From Lachnospiraceae bacterium (lineage in GTDB: Bacteria > Bacillota > Clostridia > Lachnospirales > Lachnospiraceae), in assembly GCA_015258065.1 (NCBI GenBank), contig JABZIZ010000024.1:1-30388 (forward strand): a DNA stretch of 30,388 nt. The letters run 5' to 3'. Shown one piece after another: positions 14,980-22,307 of the stretch. Every line of letters begins with the position of its first letter. Position 1 is the stretch's first letter. The position numbers were made by a program, and so were the translations under genes. The notes beneath the pieces are model-generated. The model had not been told where the DNA came from. It was given only the letters and a program-made list of their open reading frames with translations, and made no database searches.

Positions 14980-15969
14980 TTATTTTCCAAGAATCTGTAG
15001 GATCAAATCAACGGTGCCCTCTACCCCGTAGGCGGAGGAGTTGAGGCAGAGATCGTAATTGCCTGCATTCCCCCATTTTCTGCCGGTATAATAGCGATAA
15101 TAGCTGGCATGGGTGTGGTCGATCTTCCGGACCAGCCTGAGCGCCTGCCAGTGATCGATGTGGTTCAGGCGCATCACCCGTTGCACGCGAAGCTCCAGCG
15201 GCGCAGTGATAAAGATGGACACATGGGGGATGGCATTGCTGGTGAAGATGCGGTCCGCACAGCGACCCATGACCACAAAATCTCTTTTTTTTGCCAGATC
15301 ACAGAGAAGATCGCTCTGGTTGAAAAAGAAGGCGTCTCTGGTATTCAAACCATGATAGCGGTAGGTCCTTTTCACCCGCTGAGAGAAACTCTCATGCTCC
15401 TTGGGGCTGTTGGGCTTCACCAATAGATCTAAACTTTGTTCATTCATATCGGAGTAATCGGAGACGTGATCCTGGGCGGCTTCCAGACGCTTCATGACGG
15501 ATGAGAAGATTTCCGCATCGTAATAATTGATCTGCAGCTTATCCGCCAGTAAAAAGCCGATATCGTTTCCGGCAGAACCGAAGGAGCGGGAGATACAGAT
15601 AATCAGGTGTTGTCCCTCCGGAAACCGGTTTTTCAAATAGAGTTCATTGAGGTTTGCCTGATCCTTGTCCAGTAAGGGGAGATTGCCGATTCCATGGGGA
15701 ATATCCCGTAAATCCTTTAGGATAAGGTCATATTCGGTCATTGCCTTCTTGTGCAGTTCCTTATCCGGAATCGTCCGTGCCATATTGGAAATGAGGGCAA
15801 GTCGGCTTCGCAGCGCATGTTCTCCGTTGGCATCCTGCATAAGGGCAACCATTTCGGAAACCGCCTTGTCGCGGTCGCGATTAAAGACGTGCCCCAGTGC
15901 CGACCCCAGGGAGGAATAGACCATCTGATCCAGATCATAAATGCGATTTGCAAGTTCTTTGATATCCAT
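14980..15969 (-). CDS. Cytidylate kinase-like family protein with N-terminal extension
   Basis: The 329-aa protein has a C-terminal domain (about residues 120-329) of the cytidylate kinase-like family: a P-loop-type opening ISRSFGSAGNDIG (126-138), YYDAEI (149-154), VVMGRCADRIF (232-242) and the VQRVMR segment that resembles the nucleotide-kinase lid. The first 120 residues are a separate helical region of unknown role, not found in plain cytidylate kinase. The substrate is unknown. The ATG at 15969 (MDIKELANR) with AGAGG upstream is preferred over the ATG at 16023, which lacks a ribosome site. It is the last gene of the probable degV-transporter-kinase operon, with a repeat-bearing 154-bp gap before it. 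Confidence 0.82.
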   Translation of the reverse strand: MDIKELANRIYDLDQMVYSSLGSALGHVFNRDRDKAVSEMVALMQDANGEHALRSRLALISNMARTIPDKELHKKAMTEYDLILKDLRDIPHGIGNLPLLDKDQANLNELYLKNRFPEGQHLIICISRSFGSAGNDIGFLLADKLQINYYDAEIFSSVMKRLEAAQDHVSDYSDMNEQSLDLLVKPNSPKEHESFSQRVKRTYRYHGLNTRDAFFFNQSDLLCDLAKKRDFVVMGRCADRIFTSNAIPHVSIFITAPLELRVQRVMRLNHIDHWQALRLVRKIDHTHASYYRYYTGRKWGNAGNYDLCLNSSAYGVEGTVDLILQILGK

Positions 15970-16030
15970 ATAAGCCTCTTTTCGGAAGAGATCTTCTTCC
16001 GGCTTGTGTGAAGCGGCAGCCATTCTTAGA

Positions 16031-16140
16031 GGGACGCTGCGTTTATTTGAAAAACACCGGACATTTCTGAATGGGCACTGCGTTTACAAGAAAACACCGG
16101 ACATTCCTGAATGGGCACTGCGTTTACAGGAAAAACACCA
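16031..16140 (-). repeat. About 40-bp tandem repeat (2.7 copies) including the transporter stop codon
   Basis: Copies at 16031-16072, 16073-16112 and 16113-16140 (partial) share the cores GGGCACTGCGTTTACA and AAAACACCGGACATT. On the minus strand each copy reads GTGTTTTTCxTGTAAACG-like, so the transporter's final VFFL-stop is repeated twice downstream with TAA each time. Steps are 40 and 41 bp, out of frame. Confidence 0.8.
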
Positions 16141-17470
16141 GGGAGTCTAATATAAACACGGGAATCAAGATCCCGAAGGACCACTTCATATAACCGAAGA
16201 AGGAGGGCATCTGGATGCCGTTCTCATCGGAAATCGATTTTACCATGAAGTTGGGCGCATTTCCGATATAAGTATTGGCGCCCATAAAGACCGCCCCGCA
16301 GGAAATCGCCTCCAGCATCTGAATGGGAATATCGCCGAGGGTGGTTAAGATCCCATGGTGAAAGCCCAAAGACCCCGCCGTCGTCAGAAAGACGAGGTAG
16401 GTGGGCGTATTGTCGAGGAAGCTGGATAAAAAGCCGGTCGACCAGAACATCTGCCACGCCTGTGTAATACCGAGTTCGGGTCCCTTTGCCTTTAACAAAA
16501 GCAGAGCCGGCTGCATGGTAATAAAAATGCCGATAAAGAGAATCGCCACTTCCTGGATGGCGCTCCAGGTAAAGTGATTTTTCCTTCTGTTCTGTACATC
16601 GGTGGTGCGGAAAGAGAGGGCGGCAGCAAGCAGGATCAGTAGAATTTCAATGATGGCAGGGAGCCCCAGTGTCACTCCTGCAAAAAGAGGCAGTCCCTTC
16701 ACGCTTCCATCCGTATTCTGAAAAGCCTTGATTCCGGGCAGAACACCGCTCAGAACCACGCCCGCAATAATCATGACGATGAAGAGGAGATTATGGGCAC
16801 CGCCGATTTTGAGATCGCAGCCTGCCTTTGAAATATCAGGATGCAGACCGGCGGCAATATCCTTCCGGTAGTAATGCACATCGATGTGGTAAAAGAGAAA
16901 GAGCAGAAGAATGACATTGAAGAGCAGAACCGGAAACAGCTTCAGACTCCAGAAGAAGGGAACGCCTCTCATGAAGCCCATCAGCAGCGGCGGATCTCCC
17001 ACCGGTGTGAGGCAGCCTCCCATATTGGACACGAGAAAGATAAAGAAAACCATGATGTGGCTTCTTTTTCTCCTCCAGGAATTCATTTTGATGACCGGAC
17101 GGATCATCAGCATGGAAGACCCGGTGGTTCCGATGCAACTGGACAGGAGCGTACCGATGATAAGAAGGCAGACATTGACCCGGGGAGAACCGGCGAGATC
17201 GCCTTCAAAGGTGATATTTCCGGCGACACAGTAGAGTCCAAAGAGCAGAACGATGAAGGTCAGATAATCATTGACGAGGGTCTCCGTCTCCATATTGGCA
17301 GTCTTCGCTACACCGAAGGAGAGAGCAAATAAAACCATGGAAAGGACGGACCAGAAAAGAACCGCCCACTGTTTGTTGTGATCCCACCAATCGGGCTTTA
17401 AAATCGGAAAAAGCGCAATGCACAACAGCAGCCCCGCAAAAGGGATGCATTGCCATATTTGAACGGACAT
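16124..17470 (-). CDS. Sodium:proton antiporter / citrate-transporter-like membrane protein (ion transporter superfamily)
   Basis: A 448-aa protein with about eleven to twelve hydrophobic helices. Two conserved half-repeat motifs of the ion-transporter superfamily are visible: SSCIGTTGSSMLMIRP (about 110-125) followed by SNMGGCLTPVGDPPLL (148-163), and later SSFLDNTPTYLVF with GANTYIGNAPN. This pattern fits proteins annotated as CitMHS-type or Na+/H+ antiporters; the substrate cannot be read from sequence. TAGGAGGC lies 8 bases before the ATG. It starts 21 bases after the degV stop, so the two are likely co-transcribed. Its 3' end is tandemly repeated. Confidence 0.82.
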   Translation of the reverse strand: MSVQIWQCIPFAGLLLCIALFPILKPDWWDHNKQWAVLFWSVLSMVLFALSFGVAKTANMETETLVNDYLTFIVLLFGLYCVAGNITFEGDLAGSPRVNVCLLIIGTLLSSCIGTTGSSMLMIRPVIKMNSWRRKRSHIMVFFIFLVSNMGGCLTPVGDPPLLMGFMRGVPFFWSLKLFPVLLFNVILLLFLFYHIDVHYYRKDIAAGLHPDISKAGCDLKIGGAHNLLFIVMIIAGVVLSGVLPGIKAFQNTDGSVKGLPLFAGVTLGLPAIIEILLILLAAALSFRTTDVQNRRKNHFTWSAIQEVAILFIGIFITMQPALLLLKAKGPELGITQAWQMFWSTGFLSSFLDNTPTYLVFLTTAGSLGFHHGILTTLGDIPIQMLEAISCGAVFMGANTYIGNAPNFMVKSISDENGIQMPSFFGYMKWSFGILIPVFILDSLVFFL

Positions 17471-17491
17471 GCGAGTAGCCTCCTAAAACCT

Positions 17492-18376
17492 TTACATGAA
17501 GTCGCGATTGCCAAAGTGGTCAATGGTCAGGAAGCCGGGGCCGACATGGGCGCCGATGATGAGGGAAAGAGGCCTGATCTGGATCTTAGCCATCGGGTTG
17601 CATTCCAGAATTTTCTCTTTTGCCATCTCCGCTTTTTCGGGTGCGTCCGCATGGCAGATCATGACATCCTCTCCAAGAGAAGTGTCTTTTGCATTCTGAT
17701 AGAGCGTGACCAGCTGAGTGACGGCCTTCATACTGCCGCGCTGCTTGCCGATGATCGCAAGGCTGCCGTCATCCGCCATCTTCAGGATCGGCTTGATGTT
17801 CAGCGCATTGCCTAGAAAGGCGGTGGTCGGAGAAATTCTTCCTCCATGTTTCAGGTATTTGAGATCCTCCACCATGAACCAGTGGCAAATCTGCTTGGCG
17901 TGTTCTCGCAGGAAGGAAGCGTTTTCCGACAGGGACATTCCTGCCTTGCGGTTCCTGATCGCAAGCATCAGCATGAGCCCCATCCCTCCGGTACCGGCAA
18001 GGGAATCGACCAGCTCCACCTGTACTTTGTCCTTGCCATAATCCTCCCGCAGTCCCTCGACGGCAACCTGCGCGGATTCGTATGTTTTGGTGATTCCGGA
18101 AGAAAGAGAAATCGATAAAATGGCCCTTCCCTTTGCAACCGTCGGGCCGAAGGCCTGGTCATAGGCAAAGGGCGTAATCTGGCTGGTAGAGGCCAGTTCG
18201 TCGTTCCGCATTCTTTCATAAAATTCGTGCAACTCTTCCGGCGTTTCCCCGCCACGCAGCGTCTTTTCCTCCCCACCAATCGTATAATTCATGGGAATCA
18301 CCCGGATCTCATTGTCCGTGATATAAGCGGGATCAATGTCAACGGAGGCATCAATGTAAATCTCATAATCGTTCAT
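17492..18376 (-). CDS. degV: DegV family fatty-acid-binding protein
   Basis: DegV proteins bind a fatty acid between two domains; in Firmicutes some (FakB) present it to fatty-acid kinase FakA for phosphorylation. The 294-aa length is typical. Motifs are STSQITP (63-69), ISLSSGITKTYESA (89-102), VDSLAGTGGMG (123-133), and LKYLKHGGRIS, followed by KPILKMADDG. The ATG at 18376 (MNDYEIYID) with AGAGGAAG upstream is preferred over the start 30 bases earlier. It is first in the minus-strand operon with the transporter and kinase-like gene. No FakA kinase is in the window, so a FakB role is unproven. Confidence 0.9.
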   Translation of the reverse strand: MNDYEIYIDASVDIDPAYITDNEIRVIPMNYTIGGEEKTLRGGETPEELHEFYERMRNDELASTSQITPFAYDQAFGPTVAKGRAILSISLSSGITKTYESAQVAVEGLREDYGKDKVQVELVDSLAGTGGMGLMLMLAIRNRKAGMSLSENASFLREHAKQICHWFMVEDLKYLKHGGRISPTTAFLGNALNIKPILKMADDGSLAIIGKQRGSMKAVTQLVTLYQNAKDTSLGEDVMICHADAPEKAEMAKEKILECNPMAKIQIRPLSLIIGAHVGPGFLTIDHFGNRDFM

Positions 18377-18442
18377 CCGTATCTTCCTCTCTTGCTCGGA
18401 CGGCAAAAAAAATCAGTGAATCAGGGAAAGTCTACCCGGAAA

Positions 18443-18451
18443 AGTATAGCA
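18443..18451 (-). promoter_or_regulatory. Candidate extended -10 promoter of degV
   Basis: On the minus strand TGCTATACT is an extended -10 element about 67 bases before the degV ATG. No good -35 box is visible at 17 bp, which is tolerated for extended -10 promoters. Confidence 0.35.
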
Positions 18452-18555
18452 CAAATTGCGCTTTTATAGATGAGAAAAATGGATTACCTGCAGCCGGCGT
18501 AAGGGCTGTCGTTTTGACATAGCAGCTGCCGTCTCGGTTTGGTTTTATTTTTGTC

Positions 18556-19959
18556 TCATTCGGTATCGACGCAGACGCCGTGCACAAGGAAACGCCTTCC
18601 GCTGCCGGTGAAGCCGGTGCAGGTGGAGAGCGTCACATATTCATGGAAGAGAGCGGCCTGTTTTTCTTCTTCCGGCGTGAGAGTGACGCGCACAAAGGAT
18701 TTTTTGCGAATCATCGCAAGATAGGCCTCCTCGCCTTCTTTGGAAGGTCTGCTGTAGGTGTCGCTGTTGCCATCGTCCTGATAGTAGGCAAAGATGCGGT
18801 ACTTCTTCACGGAACCGTCTTTTAAATAAAGGTAAAAATAGGGTGCGCTTTGAATCAGGGTTTCGTCCTGCAGATATTTTTTGAGGCTGCCGAACATCGT
18901 GCCGTTTCTCATGTTGTGGCCGTAAATAAAGGTATTAAAGCCGACCAGGTCGGGAGAGTCCTGGTAATCCATGAAGATGGCGCCACTGAGCGATACATTT
19001 TTTTCAAAAGTGTGCTGCAAATAATAATCGTTGTCTTTTCCCCGCACAACCGGATAGCTGATATCGACGCCGGGCATATAGATCCAGGAGGCTACGTCCG
19101 CATTGATGGAAGAGAGCCCCTTGAAGTTTACCTTTAAGTCAGGCACTCCTTTGACCTCCTGATCCGGAGCGGCCTGGATATTCGCACCCTTCAAGGTGAC
19201 AAACTGCTTGTTTAATTCCTTGTATTCCAGCATGGCCTTCAAATAGCCGAAGAGATAGATGCTGAGAACGGCAATGGCAACGAGAAAAGCAACCGAAAAG
19301 ACGGCAATGAAATGCACATATCTCTCCGCCATCCGCCTTTTCTTCCGCCTCTCCTTTCGCATGATCTGCGCAGGGGATTTCTCCTTTCGCTTAGGCAGTC
19401 GGCGTTTGACCAAGGAAGTCCCGGAGGCGGTTCGGTTTGCAGAGGCGGTTCGAGACTTAGAGGCAGAGTGCTTCCGGGAGGCGGTTCGAGTCGTAGAGGC
19501 AGAGCGAGCCTTCAAGGTTGAGCGATCTTTAGAGGCAGGGCGTTCCTTAGAACGGGTCGTGGAGGCAGAGTGCTTCCGGAAGCTTTTCTCTTTCTGCCCC
19601 GGTTTCTGTCTTGAGACGTCCTTCTGGTAGGGTTCCTTCTGATAGACATCCTTCTGATTGGAAGGGCGTGCGGCTGACGCAGTGGAAGAACGTTTCTGAT
19701 TGGAACGTTGGCTGTCGGCTTTTTTTTGATTGCGGTTAGCGCCATTTTGATTGCGGTTAGCGCTATCTTGATTGCGGTTAGCGCCATCTTTAACGCGGTT
19801 AGCGCCGTCATTGCGTTTAGTACCATCTTTCACGTTGGAGTTCTGTGCACATGTTATAGGTCGGTTTTCACCGGTTTTGCTGCGCTTTTTCCGTTTCTTT
19901 TCGGAGCGGGTGTCCGCTTGATCATATTTTCTGTAGGTCTTTCCTTTGCTGCCTGTCAT
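18556..19959 (-). CDS. srtB: Class B sortase with a long basic disordered N-terminus
   Basis: This membrane-anchored transpeptidase joins surface proteins to the cell wall. The 467-aa protein has three parts. Residues 1-210 are a Lys/Arg/Asn/Ser/Gln-rich low-complexity cytoplasmic region. Residues about 214-240 are one membrane helix. Residues about 285-467 are the extracellular sortase domain with His348 (IYGHNM), Cys447 (TLSTCTG) and Arg455/456 (GRRFLVHG); TLSTC fits class B. Ordinary sortase B is about 220-260 aa, so the N-terminal region nearly doubles it. It includes ANRNQNG-type heptads encoded by a 21-bp DNA repeat. The ATG at 19959 follows GGAAGG. It is divergent from its likely substrate at 20293. 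Confidence 0.9.
   Translation of the reverse strand: MTGSKGKTYRKYDQADTRSEKKRKKRSKTGENRPITCAQNSNVKDGTKRNDGANRVKDGANRNQDSANRNQNGANRNQKKADSQRSNQKRSSTASAARPSNQKDVYQKEPYQKDVSRQKPGQKEKSFRKHSASTTRSKERPASKDRSTLKARSASTTRTASRKHSASKSRTASANRTASGTSLVKRRLPKRKEKSPAQIMRKERRKKRRMAERYVHFIAVFSVAFLVAIAVLSIYLFGYLKAMLEYKELNKQFVTLKGANIQAAPDQEVKGVPDLKVNFKGLSSINADVASWIYMPGVDISYPVVRGKDNDYYLQHTFEKNVSLSGAIFMDYQDSPDLVGFNTFIYGHNMRNGTMFGSLKKYLQDETLIQSAPYFYLYLKDGSVKKYRIFAYYQDDGNSDTYSRPSKEGEEAYLAMIRKKSFVRVTLTPEEEKQAALFHEYVTLSTCTGFTGSGRRFLVHGVCVDTE
19726..19809 (-). repeat. 21-bp minisatellite inside the sortase N-terminus (4 units)
   Basis: Units at 19726-19746, 19747-19767, 19768-19788 and 19789-19809 share TTGATTGCGGTTAGCGCC-like sequence; the last is the most divergent and a fifth is degenerate. 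The length is a multiple of three, so copy-number change would add or remove seven residues (ANRNQxx) without a frameshift. Confidence 0.85.
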
Positions 19960-20292
19960 TGCGTTTCATTCCTTCCCGATCGGGACGTGTCAATTCCCTT
20001 AAAAATAAACTTTTTATAAACTCAAATGAGTCATCATACCAGATTTAGGGCATGACATAAGTGTCACAACAAGATATGACGATTTTGTCATAGAAGATGA
20101 CATATATGTCATAAATCATAAAAAACCCTCTTGTTTCAAATATAAAAAGGTGATAATGTTGATTCCACAGCAAAAGGGCTACTGAAATATCTGAGATGAT
20201 ACGTACATCATAGCGGGTGTAGGCGGGAATGTCCATTGCAAACGAAACTTTTATTTATCGTCTCAAAAATCTAAAAAGAAGGAGAAACAGAG
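19960..20292. promoter_or_regulatory. Divergent control region between sortase and adhesin
   Basis: This 333-base region has no gene; the 63-codon minus-strand frame at 20045-20236 has no ribosome site. It is AT-rich. For the sortase there is an extended -10, TGGTATGAT on the minus strand (plus 20033-20041). For the adhesin a weak pair, CTTGTT (20130-20135) with GATAAT (20152-20157), spacer 16, is the best I see. Three palindromes lie between the two (20053-20111). Confidence 0.5.
20053..20111. promoter_or_regulatory. Three tandem TGACA-N4-TGTCA palindromes (operator cluster candidate)
   Basis: TGACATAAGTGTCA (20053-20066), TGACGATTTTGTCA (20077-20090) and TGACATATATGTCA (20098-20111) share one 14-bp dyad. 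Start-to-start spacing is 24 and 21 bp, near two helical turns, so one dimeric regulator could bind the same face three times. The first overlaps the expected -35 region of the sortase promoter. I do not recognise the cognate regulator. Confidence 0.6.
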
Positions 20293-22110
20293 GTGACTAG
20301 TATGAACAGACTGGCAAAAAAATCTTTGACTGCATCAGTTTTGCTTACGATGATCCTCTCACTGATGCCCGCGATCAACGCTAGGGCGGACGGAGGATAC
20401 ACGGCAACGGCCATTCGGAATAAGAATTTCACTACCGGGGGAGATAGCGATCATATCTCTTATGGTGCATTTAATATTTCGGATCAGGGAAATGCGGCTG
20501 CCTTTTGCATGAATTATGATTATATGGCTCCGGATGCAAATGGCGTCTCGGGTTATACTGCCAAAACGGTACAGCCGGCAAGCCAGAATCAAGCTGCGGA
20601 TTTATTGGATAAGTACGCGGGCTCTCCCAGCAATCTGACAGCGAATTTGCACGGAGCGGACTTATATCAGAAAGTCATGACCGTTCTGTACTACGGGTAT
20701 AAGGGAGACGGCAGTGGACAGATCCTTAGAAATCAGAGTTTGGGCGGACAGAGAGAGGAGCTATACCGGATCGCGACCCAGTTTGCCATCTGGCATTACA
20801 CGGATGGGAAAACGGCATTCAGCGACAAGATCGGTCAGAAGGGTGCTTTTTTTAAGGATGTAGTAGATAATCTGTCGGATGACGATGCGAATTGGGCTTA
20901 TAATATGTACAGTGCGCTGGTAAGTGACAGTCTTGCACTACCGGATGGATTTTATCAGAACCATGAACTGACTATCTATGTGGCACCGGAACGCAAGACG
21001 GGGGCAGCCAAATATAAACCTTGGCAGAACATGATCAGCGTGCGTTCCATCCGCGACCGTAAGAGCAAGGAATTCGATTTCAGCAAGGTGGATGTGAACG
21101 GAAGCGGTTCCAAGGAACTGCCCGGGGCGCAGCTGAGAGTGAAGGGGACGGATGACCGCGGAAACAATGTAGACGAATCCTGGACATCGGGCAATACCGC
21201 ACACAGATTTAAGCTCTATCCCGGTTCCTATACCATGACAGAGACGCAGTCGCCCACGGGCTTTCAAAAGACGACAGAAACGGTCGATTTTGTGGTAAAA
21301 GAAGTAAACGGCGACCTGAAGATCGAATTAAAGAAGGATGGCAGTCAGGTCGATAAAGTAGTGATGAAGAACCTGCCTTCTCCTATGGTTGTCGTCAGCA
21401 AACAGGATCTGGATTCTCATGCGGAGATCGCAGGAGCGCAGTTGCAGATCACGGGACGCAGCGATAACGATGAAGAAATTCAGACGATTTCCTGGACTTC
21501 GGAAGCGGGCAAGAGCCATCAGGTAAACCTGTACTTCGGTGTCTATACACTAACGGAAACAGGAGTACCGGACGGATACCTGAAGGCGGACCCGATTACC
21601 TTCAAGGTGGTAAAGGGCGACAAAGACGGCACATTCAGGATTCAGATCAAGCAGAGCGATGGAAGCTATAAGGATTTAACTGATTCCAAGGTGGTGATGT
21701 TGGATAAGAAGAATCCGAATCCGACGCCTCCGAACAGCAATTCCTCGTCGTCGAAGCCGAACACACCGCCGAATCCGAACACACCGCCGACTCCGAACAC
21801 ACCTCCGGATAAGCCGAACACACCGCCGACGCCGAATACGCCGCCGACCACTCCGAACACGCCGCAGAACCCGAATAACGGGCACAGCGCACCGCAGGTG
21901 GCAGGCGCAAAACGCAGCGAACCGGGAACGCCGGGTGTGCCGGGAACGCCGGTGCCCCCTTCTGGTGGCGGTCATGTACCCGGAGTGGCAGGTGCACAGA
22001 GGTCTCCGGAAACGGCAGATGCGACACCGATTGCCTTGCTCCTTGGGGTCATGAGCATCGCAGCGGCAGGACTTGGGATCTTCATGCACAAGTGGAAGAA
22101 ACTGGGATAA
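20293..22110 (+). CDS. Wall-anchored adhesin with thioester (TQxA) domain and two Cna-B/SpaA-type domains
   Basis: A 605-aa surface protein. A signal peptide (residues 1-32, cut after ARA) precedes a thioester domain in which Cys72 (AAFCMNYD) and Gln163 of TQFA (162-165) are the expected bond-forming pair, used by such adhesins to attach covalently to host or surface ligands. Two Ig-like isopeptide domains follow. The first has Lys265, Glu317 (TMTETQSP) and Asn360; the second has Lys370, Glu422 (TLTETGVPDGY) and Asp471/Asn474. Then come a Pro/Asn/Thr stalk (475-530), a Gly/Pro linker, and a sorting signal: SPETA (571-575), a hydrophobic helix and KWKKLG. The start is GTG 20293 (AAGGAG 8 bases upstream); ATG 20302 is possible. 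Confidence 0.88.
   Translation: MTSMNRLAKKSLTASVLLTMILSLMPAINARADGGYTATAIRNKNFTTGGDSDHISYGAFNISDQGNAAAFCMNYDYMAPDANGVSGYTAKTVQPASQNQAADLLDKYAGSPSNLTANLHGADLYQKVMTVLYYGYKGDGSGQILRNQSLGGQREELYRIATQFAIWHYTDGKTAFSDKIGQKGAFFKDVVDNLSDDDANWAYNMYSALVSDSLALPDGFYQNHELTIYVAPERKTGAAKYKPWQNMISVRSIRDRKSKEFDFSKVDVNGSGSKELPGAQLRVKGTDDRGNNVDESWTSGNTAHRFKLYPGSYTMTETQSPTGFQKTTETVDFVVKEVNGDLKIELKKDGSQVDKVVMKNLPSPMVVVSKQDLDSHAEIAGAQLQITGRSDNDEEIQTISWTSEAGKSHQVNLYFGVYTLTETGVPDGYLKADPITFKVVKGDKDGTFRIQIKQSDGSYKDLTDSKVVMLDKKNPNPTPPNSNSSSSKPNTPPNPNTPPTPNTPPDKPNTPPTPNTPPTTPNTPQNPNNGHSAPQVAGAKRSEPGTPGVPGTPVPPSGGGHVPGVAGAQRSPETADATPIALLLGVMSIAAAGLGIFMHKWKKLG
21757..21880 (+). repeat. Pro-Asn-Thr stalk repeat in the adhesin
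   Basis: Repeated CCGAACACACCGCCG-type units of 15-21 bp encode PNTPP(xPNTPP) blocks from about residue 489 to 525. Such stalks carry an adhesin head through the cell wall. All unit lengths are multiples of three, so length variation would stay in frame. Confidence 0.8.
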
Positions 22111-22188
22111 GTAAGAGAATTGAAAGAGGAACACCCATCTGAAAACAGAACGGGAAACGACGAAGTACATAAAGAAGAGACAGGGGAA

Positions 22189-22214
22189 CCTCGCAGCATG
22201 CGCTGCGGGGTTTT
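22189..22214 (+). terminator. Terminator of the adhesin gene
   Basis: CCTCGCAGC (22189-22197), loop ATGC and GCTGCGGGG (22202-22210, one G-T pair) are followed by TTTT. The T-run is short, but the stem is strong and GC-rich. Confidence 0.7.
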
Positions 22215-22307
22215 CCTGCGCTTGCAGAAGAGATGGGGATAGATCGTGAAGGGATAGAGAAGGACGAGGAGGAGAGCCTGTCACTCGTCATAAAAGGAGA
22301 AGGACGG

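Noticed and set aside
20045..20236. 63-codon minus-strand frame between sortase and adhesin
   Set aside because: No ribosome site, and it covers the palindromic operator cluster.
21757..21880. CRISPR-like array
   Set aside because: The repeats are contiguous coding units of a Pro-Asn-Thr stalk with no unique spacers.
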